Shown in pieces: positions 35,669 to 45,198 of a stretch of 62,322 nt of DNA; the stretch's first letter is position 1, and every line of letters starts with the position of its first letter. The DNA is from Opitutia bacterium (lineage in GTDB: Bacteria; Verrucomicrobiota; Kiritimatiellia; CAIQIC01; Lenti-01), in NCBI GenBank assembly GCA_009928955.1, contig SABN01000004.1, positions 1 through 62,322 on the forward strand, in the 5' to 3' direction. A model generated the notes under the pieces. That model was not told the DNA's origin. It was given only the letters and a program-made list of their open reading frames with translations, and did not search any database. Both the position numbers and the translations under genes were made by a program.

Positions 35669-36010
35669 TCAAGCCGGCGGGCCGCAGGAGAACGGCAACC
35701 GGCGCGCCGCGGAAACCGTCGGCGCAAGGAACGAGAATTCCGGCAGCGCCACCGGGGTGGAGTCCGGCGCCTGGCAAACCATCGGAGCCGCGGCCAGCGC
35801 GGGGGTGGCGGCCAACTGGCAGATGGAACAATGATCCGCATCGTGTTTCGCCGGCGGTTCGTTTCCGGGACAGTGCCCCGCGTGGACCCCATGGGCGCAC
35901 GCAGAGCAGGATTCGCACGCGTGATGTCCGGCCACCCGATGGACGAACGGGGCGGCAATCAACGCCCAACTGAACAAGGCAAGAACCAAAATATTCCATC
36001 GCTTGGCCAT
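35669..36010 (-). CDS. Small Cys/His-rich membrane-anchored or exported protein, first gene of the zinc run
   Basis: The 113-aa product has a hydrophobic N-terminus (ILVLALFSWALIAAPFVHRVAG). It is followed by HHACESCSACAHGVHAGHC, then HDADHCSICQLA, a ligand-rich region resembling DUF2946-like proteins. The tail is Ala/Pro rich. The ATG at 36010 is preferred over a GTG at 36028. It is the promoter-proximal gene of the minus-strand zinc cluster and diverges from aconitase. A periplasmic metal-binding role fits, but the family assignment is tentative. Confidence 0.6.
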   Translation of the reverse strand: MAKRWNILVLALFSWALIAAPFVHRVAGHHACESCSACAHGVHAGHCPGNEPPAKHDADHCSICQLAATPALAAAPMVCQAPDSTPVALPEFSFLAPTVSAARRLPFSCGPPA

Positions 36011-36018
36011 CGGTGCGA

Positions 36019-36048
36019 ACCCTACCACACCCCGCGCGACAAAAGCAA
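36019..36048 (-). promoter_or_regulatory. Candidate promoter of the zinc run, near-leaderless
   Basis: On the minus strand TTGCTT (36048-36043), 18 bp and TAGGGT (36024-36019) end 8 nt before the ATG at 36010. No Shine-Dalgarno sequence is present. No clear Zur palindrome was recognised. Confidence 0.4.
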
Positions 36049-36094
36049 ATTCGCCTTCTCGCCGACGCCCTGGGCGTGGGGTTGTTTTCTTTGA

Positions 36095-36123
36095 TTGCCC
36101 CCCGCCCCGGCTCGCGCTATTTT
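36095..36123 (+). promoter_or_regulatory. Candidate aconitase promoter
   Basis: TTGCCC (36095-36100), 17 bp and TATTTT (36118-36123) lie 30 bp upstream of the ATG at 36154. TAGGAG follows as ribosome-binding site. Confidence 0.5.
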
Positions 36124-36153
36124 CCCCCCACGTTTTTGTTTATAGGAGCAACC

Positions 36154-38865
<2,712 letters not shown>

Positions 38866-38880
<15 letters not shown>

Positions 38881-38932
38881 AACATTTTGCTTTCCGGGAT
38901 TGCGGCAGACCCAAACGTTTCATAAAATGTTT
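38866..38932. promoter_or_regulatory. Pair of 20-bp palindromic operators upstream of the winged-helix regulator
   Basis: The sequence CCAAACGTTTCATAAAA occurs at 38866 and again at 38911, 45 bp apart. Each is part of a 20-bp imperfect palindrome (38868-38887 and 38913-38932; 16 of 20 positions symmetric). The first spans the acnA stop codon and the second lies 22 nt before the regulator ATG. The layout suggests autoregulation by the product of the gene at 38954. Confidence 0.65.
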
Positions 38933-38953
38933 AGGCGTTGGGAAAAGGAGTCT

Positions 38954-39514
38954 ATGCAACCATTGAATCCCACCTTGTGGCGGACGTGCCGCGTGCTCGC
39001 CGGGGTCAACCGCCTGCGGTTGCTTCGGCGGATCTTCGAACAACCCGGCCAAAACGTGTCCCAGTTGGCGAACCATATGGGAATCGGAGTGTCCGATGCC
39101 AGCCAGGAACTCCGGCGTCTGCAATCCCGGGGATTGCTTCGCCGGACCTGCCAAGGAAAGTCCGTGGTTTTCCTGCCCCTCCCGGACCCGCAGGTCCCGT
39201 CGGCCGCCCCGCTGTTGAAAACCTTGAAATCCGTGCTGCCTGGACAGGGCCAGACCGACGAGTCCATCGCCAACATGGGCAAAGCGCTGGGCCACGAGCG
39301 GAGAATCGCCCTGACCTGCGCGCTGTTGCGGGGACCGAGGGATCAGCAAACCCTTTCCGCCTGGATCCGGGCCAGCCCCGAAACCGTGCATTTTCATCTG
39401 AACACCATGATCCAAAGCGGATGGGTGGTTCGGACGGATCGGCGATTCGCCTTGAACCCCGCCCGCCCTCTTCTCATGAAGACCTTGCTCCGGCTGCTTC
39501 GGCCTCCCCCATGA
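38954..39514 (+). CDS. Transcription regulator with two tandem ArsR-like winged helices
   Basis: The 186-aa product has a first winged helix at about residues 5-72 (NRLRLLRRIFEQ, SQLANHMGIGVSDASQELRR, LQSRGLLRRT). A linker follows, then a second at about 110-180 (GHERRIALTCALLRG, SAWIRASPETVHFHLNTMI, QSGWVVRTDRRFALNP). The repeat makes one chain equivalent to a DNA-binding dimer. No metal-binding Cys pair of ArsR/SmtB type is evident, so the signal is unknown. AAGGAG precedes the ATG at 38954. Twin operators sit directly upstream. The adjacent mdcA-like gene is a possible target. Confidence 0.78.
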   Translation: MQPLNPTLWRTCRVLAGVNRLRLLRRIFEQPGQNVSQLANHMGIGVSDASQELRRLQSRGLLRRTCQGKSVVFLPLPDPQVPSAAPLLKTLKSVLPGQGQTDESIANMGKALGHERRIALTCALLRGPRDQQTLSAWIRASPETVHFHLNTMIQSGWVVRTDRRFALNPARPLLMKTLLRLLRPPP

Positions 39515-39539
39515 AAACAGGCGCCATGCAAGTTCGTCA

Positions 39540-39568
39540 TTGGTTTTATCCGAGGCCTCGGGTAGAAA
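39540..39568 (+). promoter_or_regulatory. Candidate promoter of the mdcA-like gene
   Basis: TTGGTT (39540-39545), 17 bp and TAGAAA (39563-39568) lie 28 bp before the ATG at 39597. AAGGA is the ribosome-binding site. Confidence 0.5.
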
Positions 39569-39596
39569 AGGCCTTCTCAACCCCAAGGACCTCACC

Positions 39597-41225
39597 ATGA
39601 AATTCGACCATCTCCGCGACAGCTATCTCGCCCGCACCCGCGCGGCGGCCCCCATCGCCGCCGGCAAGTTCGTCGCCCGGGAAAACGCCCTCGCGCTCCT
39701 GCGCGCCATCGTCCGCAGCGGCGACCGCGTCTGCATCGAGGGCGACAACCAGAAACAGGCCGATTTCTTCGCCCGGGAGCTGGTCAAGCTCGACCCTGCG
39801 CAGGTGAACCATCTGCATATGACGCAGTCCACGGTGGTCCTCAACGAGCACCTCGACCTCTTCCGGCTCGGGATCGCCGACCGCCTCGATTTTGCCTACT
39901 CCGGCCCGCAATCCAAGGCGCTCTACCAGCTCGCGGCCGAGAAAAAAGTCAAAATCGGCGCGATCCACACCTATCTGGAACTCTATGGCCGCTATTTCGT
40001 GGACCTCTATCCGCAGGTGGCCATCCTCGCCGCGGAGGCCTGCGACGAGGCCGGGAACATCTTCACGGGCAACAACACCGAGGATTCCCCGCTCATCGCC
40101 GAGGCCACGCGCTTCAAGATGGGCATCGTGGTGGTGCAGGTGAAGCAGAAGCTCGCGCAGCTGCCGCGCGTGGACATCCCCGCGTCGTGGATCGATTTCA
40201 TCGTCGTCACCGGCGAGGACTACCACCTCCAACCGCTCTTCACGCGCGACCCTGGCAAGATCACTTCCCAGCAGATCCTGATGGCGATGATGGCCATGAA
40301 GGGCATCTACCAGCCCTACGGCGTGCAGGCGCTCAACCACGGCCTCGGCTATGCCACCGCCGCCATCGAGCTGCTCCTGCCCACCTATGGCGCGCAGCTC
40401 GGTCTCAAGGGCAAGGTCGCCACCCGCTGGGTGCTTAATCCCCATCCCACGCTCATCCCCGCCATCGAGGCGGGCTTCGTCGAGCACGTCTACGCGTTTG
40501 GCGGCGAGCCCGGCATGGAGGACTATGTCCAGGCGCGCCCCGACATCTTCGCCGTCGGGCCCGACGGCTTCATGCGCTCCAACCGCTGCTGCGCCCACAT
40601 CGCGGGTCTCTACGCCATCGACCTGTTCATCGGCGCCACGCTCCAAATCGACCGCTTCGGCAATTCGTCCACCGCCATCAAGGGCATGATCGCCGGCTTC
40701 GGCGGCGCGCCCAACCTCGGCGGCACGCCTCCGGGCCGCCGCCACAACACCGCCGCCACCACCGCCGCCGGCAGCACCCGCGAACAGGTCTTCCGCGGCC
40801 GCAAGCTCGTCGTGCAACTCACCCCGACGCGTTCCGAGAAGAAGAACATCCCGGTCTTCGTCGAAGAACTCGACGCCCAGCAGCTCCACAAGGACGGCAT
40901 CTTCCCCGAGCCGCCGGTCATGATCGCCGGCGACCAGGTCACCCACATCGTCACCGAAGTCGGCATCGCCTATCTGGACAAGTGCCCCGACAGCGAAACC
41001 CGCCAGAAGGCCGTGGCCGCCGTCGCGGGCGACACCCCCGTCGGGCTGTCCGTCGATGCCGCCACGAAGTCCGCCCTGCGTTCCGCGGGCATCGTCAAAA
41101 CCGTGGCCGACCTCGGACTCGATCCCGCCGCCGCCACGCCCGAGCTCCTGCCCGTGCATTCGCTGGAAGATCTGGTCCGGGCTTCGGGCGGTCTCTACCA
41201 CATCCCCGCCGGTTGCAAGGGCTGA
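39597..41225 (+). CDS. Malonate decarboxylase alpha-subunit-like CoA/ACP transferase (MdcA family), orphan
   Basis: The 542-aa length and sequence match MdcA, which transfers the ACP thioester between acetate and malonate. Recognisable segments include GDRVCIEGDNQKQADFFA, QVNHLHMTQSTVVL, EACDEAGNIFTGNNTEDSP, FGGEPGMEDYVQARP, FGGAPNLGGTPPGRRH and IVTEVGIAYLDKCPD. In a normal malonate decarboxylase mdcA is followed by mdcB-E, G and H; none occurs here. It therefore either works with subunits encoded elsewhere or acts as a CoA transferase for another acid. It follows the winged-helix regulator by 82 nt. Confidence 0.8.
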   Translation: MKFDHLRDSYLARTRAAAPIAAGKFVARENALALLRAIVRSGDRVCIEGDNQKQADFFARELVKLDPAQVNHLHMTQSTVVLNEHLDLFRLGIADRLDFAYSGPQSKALYQLAAEKKVKIGAIHTYLELYGRYFVDLYPQVAILAAEACDEAGNIFTGNNTEDSPLIAEATRFKMGIVVVQVKQKLAQLPRVDIPASWIDFIVVTGEDYHLQPLFTRDPGKITSQQILMAMMAMKGIYQPYGVQALNHGLGYATAAIELLLPTYGAQLGLKGKVATRWVLNPHPTLIPAIEAGFVEHVYAFGGEPGMEDYVQARPDIFAVGPDGFMRSNRCCAHIAGLYAIDLFIGATLQIDRFGNSSTAIKGMIAGFGGAPNLGGTPPGRRHNTAATTAAGSTREQVFRGRKLVVQLTPTRSEKKNIPVFVEELDAQQLHKDGIFPEPPVMIAGDQVTHIVTEVGIAYLDKCPDSETRQKAVAAVAGDTPVGLSVDAATKSALRSAGIVKTVADLGLDPAAATPELLPVHSLEDLVRASGGLYHIPAGCKG

Positions 41226-41356
41226 GTCCTCCGACGCTTCCCCCCGCGATGCTTTTCCCGGCGGAAATCGGAGGAAGCGGTTCGCTTTTGCCTTGATTTC
41301 ACAAGCGGTTAGAACATGCTTTTTCCATTGGAAGCCATTTCACTGGAGACGCAAGC

Positions 41357-43852
41357 ATGAGGGTTCGGCGGCGGAGGGCGGAAAGCGGATGGCGCGCGAC
41401 ATGCGCCGTGCTGGGCGCGGCGGGATTGTGGATCGCTTGCGGGACGCCGACGCACGCCCAAGACGCCTATTTCCGGAAGACCAAAAGCGACGCGAACATC
41501 TACGTGGCGCCGGTCGCCTCCTCCATCTCCAAGGTGGCCGTCCTCCCCTTCAAGGCCCCGACGGAGTTGATCGGCTCGTCGGTCTCGGACATTTTCCTGA
41601 CGGAACTGCTGCGCGCCGGCCGCTACACCCTCGTGGAGCGCGGCCAAATCGACCGCGTGCTCGGCGAAACCGAGATCGCCCTCTCGGGACTGTCGGAATC
41701 CGCCGCCATCGAGGCCGGCAAGATGCTGGGCGCCGACGGGGTCATCCTCGGCACCGTGGATGAATACGCGACGGTGGCCCATCGGGGACGAAGCTATCCG
41801 GTGGTCGGCGCCTCCATCCGCCTGATCGATTGCGACACCGGCCGCGTGATGTGGAGCGTGGGCCATGCCCGCCGCGCCGACTCCCCCCTCGACACGCTTT
41901 CCGGACATGCCCGAGACGTGGTGCATGAAATGGTCTCGGCGGTCGTGCAGAACTGGAAGGTGCAACGGCAGGTCGATCCCGGGTTCGACGATGCCGCCGG
42001 CAACCGCGATCGTCCCGATGAACTCGTCGGACTTGCGGAACCGGCCGCGCCCGCGCGCCCCGAAACGCCGCCCCCCGCCGCGCCCGCCGTCTTCACCCTC
42101 TCCGACTTGGGGCTGCGCGAAGCCGCCTTGCAGTGGACCCCGCCGCCCGACCGCTCCGTGCAGTACCGCGTGGAACGCGCCGAATCCCCCGATGGGCCCT
42201 ATGTTCCGATCGCCACGCTGCCGGCTTCGCGCGGTTCCTACTCGGATGCCGGCGCCAAGAACGACCCGCTCAAGGATGCCGCGGTCTACTACTATCGCCT
42301 CGTCGCCATCGGCCGCGACGGCCAGGAAAGCGGCCCCACCGCCGCCCAGGAAAGCATGACCGCCCCCCCACCCAATCCGCCCGGCGATCTCACGGCCGAG
42401 GCGCCGGCCGCCCGCGCCGTGAGCTTGGCATGGAATCCGCCTGCCTGCGAAGGGATCGAAAAATATCTCGTGGAACGCGCCCATGCCGCCGATGAGGTCT
42501 TTTCCCAGGTCGGCGACGTTTCCGCGCCTTCGTTCAGCGAAGGCGGCACCGCCGCCTCCCCGCTGAAGGATTCCACCGCCTACCTCTATCGCGTGCGCGC
42601 CGTCAATCGCGTGGGCGCCATCGGCGAGGCTTCCGCGCCGGTGGAGATCACCACCCGCCCGCCCCCCGCCGCCCCGCAGGGGCTGGCGGCCGAGAGCCTC
42701 CAAGTGCGCTGCGTCCCGCTGTCGTGGGAAGCGCACCCCGAAGACGACGTGGTTCGCTACGACGTCTACCGCGCCGACAGCGATGCCGGCGTCTTCTCCT
42801 TCATCGGCTCCGCGTCCGGCCTGACCAACGCCGCCTATCTGGATGGCGGCCGGGATCCGGGAGATCTGGAGGATGATCGCGCCTACTTCTACTGCATCCG
42901 CGCCATGAATGCCGTGACCGCCGAAAGCGACGATTCAGAAGTCGTCATGGCCACCACCCGCCCCCGTCCCCCCGGGGTCGAGGGGCTCGCCGCCGCGACC
43001 GGCCTCCCCCGCCGCGTGGAATTGATATGGAACGCCTCTCCGGATGAAAAAGTGATCGGCTACGACATCGAGCGCACCGCGAGCGAAGCCGCGCCCATCC
43101 TCATCGCCCGCGTTCCCGGCCGCGAGTCGAGCGCCTACGTGGACAGCGGGGAAGAAACGTCCCGCTTCATGCGCTCCAGCGTGAAAACCCCGCTGCAGGA
43201 TGGCACGCGCCATGCCTATCGCCTTCGCGCGGTCAACACCGCCAAAGCCGCGTCGGAGTGGTGCGCTCCCGTCGAGGCGACCACCAAGATCATCCCGGAA
43301 ACCCCCAAGAGCCTCAAGGCCTCCGAGGGCCGCGCCCGCGTCATCGGCTTGGTTTGGAGCGCCAACCGCGAAAAGGACATCGCCGAATACGTCGTCGAAA
43401 CCTCCGCCCTGCCCGATCGGAACTTTACCGAAGCCGCGCGCGTCTCCATCGATGAAACCCGCGGCTTCAAGCAAGAAGCCCTGCCCCCCGGCCTGACCCG
43501 CCATTACCGCGTGAAGGCCATCGATGTCGACGGCCTCGAAAGCGAATGGTCCGAACCGGTGGCGGGTTCCACCAAGCCCCTGCCCGGCGCTCCCACCGAT
43601 CTGGAAGTGGAAGGAACCCGTGACGGCGCCTTCCTGCGCTGGGCGGCGCCGGCGCAGAAGGACATCGCCCGCTACCGCATCCTGAACAAAAAGATGTTCG
43701 GCCAGGAGGAGGTCGCCACCGCGGAAACCACGGAATATTTCTTCCCCAGCGAGGCGCTGGCGCAAAAGAAAGTCATGTTCGTGATTGCCGTGGACAAGGA
43801 CGGGCTCGAAAGCCCAGCGTCGGGGGGATTGGAAGTAAGACCCAACCGGTAG
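41357..43852 (+). CDS. Exported CsgG-domain protein fused to about six fibronectin type III domains
   Basis: The 831-aa product has a signal peptide (AVLGAAGLWIACGTPTHA). A CsgG-like alpha/beta domain lies at about residues 50-200: KVAVLPFKAPTELIGSSVSD, LVERGQIDRVLGETEIALSG, LGADGVILGTVDEY and RLIDCDTGRVMWSV. It lacks the long inserts that form the CsgG pore hairpins. A Pro/Ala linker leads into five or six FN3-like repeats of about 95 residues (240-831), each with a YxVERA/YxIER strand, a YYYRLVAI-type strand and a final xPVEATTK. FN3 arrays usually bind surface polymers. It is first in a cluster with two more CsgG-domain proteins. I know of no named protein with this architecture. Confidence 0.82.
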   Translation: MRVRRRRAESGWRATCAVLGAAGLWIACGTPTHAQDAYFRKTKSDANIYVAPVASSISKVAVLPFKAPTELIGSSVSDIFLTELLRAGRYTLVERGQIDRVLGETEIALSGLSESAAIEAGKMLGADGVILGTVDEYATVAHRGRSYPVVGASIRLIDCDTGRVMWSVGHARRADSPLDTLSGHARDVVHEMVSAVVQNWKVQRQVDPGFDDAAGNRDRPDELVGLAEPAAPARPETPPPAAPAVFTLSDLGLREAALQWTPPPDRSVQYRVERAESPDGPYVPIATLPASRGSYSDAGAKNDPLKDAAVYYYRLVAIGRDGQESGPTAAQESMTAPPPNPPGDLTAEAPAARAVSLAWNPPACEGIEKYLVERAHAADEVFSQVGDVSAPSFSEGGTAASPLKDSTAYLYRVRAVNRVGAIGEASAPVEITTRPPPAAPQGLAAESLQVRCVPLSWEAHPEDDVVRYDVYRADSDAGVFSFIGSASGLTNAAYLDGGRDPGDLEDDRAYFYCIRAMNAVTAESDDSEVVMATTRPRPPGVEGLAAATGLPRRVELIWNASPDEKVIGYDIERTASEAAPILIARVPGRESSAYVDSGEETSRFMRSSVKTPLQDGTRHAYRLRAVNTAKAASEWCAPVEATTKIIPETPKSLKASEGRARVIGLVWSANREKDIAEYVVETSALPDRNFTEAARVSIDETRGFKQEALPPGLTRHYRVKAIDVDGLESEWSEPVAGSTKPLPGAPTDLEVEGTRDGAFLRWAAPAQKDIARYRILNKKMFGQEEVATAETTEYFFPSEALAQKKVMFVIAVDKDGLESPASGGLEVRPNR

Positions 43853-43968
43853 GCCTTGTGCGCCTTTTCCCCTCATCTGGAGTTCGGACCAACCCGCTTG
43901 CTTGTGGCTCCTCGTTTTGGCATAGTTTCTCAAGCGACGGCACGATCAACTCATTCGATTGGAAAACC

Positions 43969-44670
43969 ATGGACCTTCGGGGTTGGAGCAAAATACAGGT
44001 AGGGCTTCGCGCATGGAAAGCATGCGGGAGAATCGGTGGTGGCGGATTGCTCCTTTTTCTGGCCGGATGCTGCTGTGCGGGAGGAGGCGGGACGCGGAAG
44101 AGCCCCCCGCCGGAGGCCCCCTCGGGCGCGAATATCTACGTGGACCGCACGCCCGGTTCCATCCTCCGCGTGGCGGTGTTGCCCTTCAAGGCCGCGACCG
44201 AATTGATCGGCTCATCCGCCTCCGACTTGTTCGTCACCGAATTGCTGCATACCGGCCGCTACCAGCTCGTGGAACGCAGCCAGCTTTCCCAGGTGCTGGG
44301 CGAAGCCGAAGTGGCGCTGTCCGGCGTTACGGATGCACGCGCCATCGAAGTCGGCAACATGCTCGGCGCCGATGGGGTAATCATCGGGACCGTGGATGAA
44401 TACGGAACTCTGGCCGTGAAAGGCCAGTCCCTGGCGGTGGTCGGCCTGTCGGTCCGGTTGATCGATTGCACCAGCGGACGCGTAATGTGGAGCGCCAGCT
44501 TCTCCGATTGTGCGAAGGACGCCCGAACGCCGCTGTCCAGCCACGCGCGCGCCGTCGTGCGCGGAACGGTGATCGCCCTGAGCCAGCAATTGAAAAAAAA
44601 CCAACCCTATGTTCCGCGCGGATCCACCTCCCCCGCGCGGGATCGCCCGGATTCGGCGGTATCGTGGTGA
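43969..44670 (+). CDS. CsgG-domain lipoprotein (paralogue of the protein at 41357)
   Basis: The 233-aa product begins at ATG 43969. A basic N-region, a hydrophobic core and the lipobox LAGC at about residue 35 predict an outer-membrane lipoprotein. The CsgG-like domain (about 60-205: RVAVLPFKAATELIGSSASD, LVERSQLSQVLGEAEVALSG, IIGTVDEYGTLAVKG, RLIDCTSGRVMWSA) is very close to that of the gene before it. The product ends at SPARDRPDSAVSW, where the paralogue reads NRDRPDELVG and continues into FN3 domains. The FN3 part has been lost from this frame and reappears in another frame immediately after. Confidence 0.8.
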   Translation: MDLRGWSKIQVGLRAWKACGRIGGGGLLLFLAGCCCAGGGGTRKSPPPEAPSGANIYVDRTPGSILRVAVLPFKAATELIGSSASDLFVTELLHTGRYQLVERSQLSQVLGEAEVALSGVTDARAIEVGNMLGADGVIIGTVDEYGTLAVKGQSLAVVGLSVRLIDCTSGRVMWSASFSDCAKDARTPLSSHARAVVRGTVIALSQQLKKNQPYVPRGSTSPARDRPDSAVSW

Positions 44671-45158
44671 GAGCCAGCACAGACATCGCCGAATACGTCG
44701 TCGAAACCTCCGCCCTGCCTGATCGGAACTTCACCGTGGCCGGCCGCGTCTCCATCGATGAAACCCACGGCTTCAAGCAGGAAGCCCTGCCCCCCGGCCT
44801 GACCCGCTATTACCGCGTGAAGGCCATCGATCTCGACGGCCTCGAAAGCCCTTGGTCCGAGCCGGTGCCCGGCGCCACCAAGCCCCTGCCCGACGCCCCG
44901 GCCGACCTCGAAGCCGAATGGAAAACCGATGGCGCCGTCGTGCGCTGGTCCGCGCCGCCCCAGAAAGACATCGAGCGCTACCGCATCCTCAACAAGAAGT
45001 TGTTCGGCCAAGAAGAAGTCGCCTCGTGCTCCGAGGCCGGATACTTCTTCCCCATCGAATCCCTTGCGCAGAAGAAAGTGCTGATCGTGATCGCCATCGA
45101 CCAGGACGGGCTCGGGGGCGCTGCGTCGGGCGCTCGGGAAGTGAGACCGCCCAAATAA
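44664..45158 (+). pseudogene. Detached FN3-repeat copy, remnant of a CsgG-FN3 fusion
   Basis: In the frame next to that of the preceding gene, about 160 residues (DIAEYVVETSALPDRNF to the end) match the last two FN3 domains of the protein at 41357 almost throughout, for example FKQEALPPGLTR and YRILNKK(L/M)FGQEEVA. There is no signal peptide. Possible starts are GTGs at 44664 and 44667, the latter overlapping the previous stop as GTGA, so coupled translation is conceivable. The simplest history is duplication of the large gene, deletion of about four FN3 domains, and a frameshift at the junction. Confidence 0.7.
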
Positions 45159-45198
45159 GAAGAACCGGACTGCATGGATCGATTGAGGAAGGTATGCC

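Noticed and set aside
39597-41225. Complete malonate decarboxylase operon
   Set aside because: Only the alpha-like subunit is present; the following gene is a CsgG-FN3 protein.
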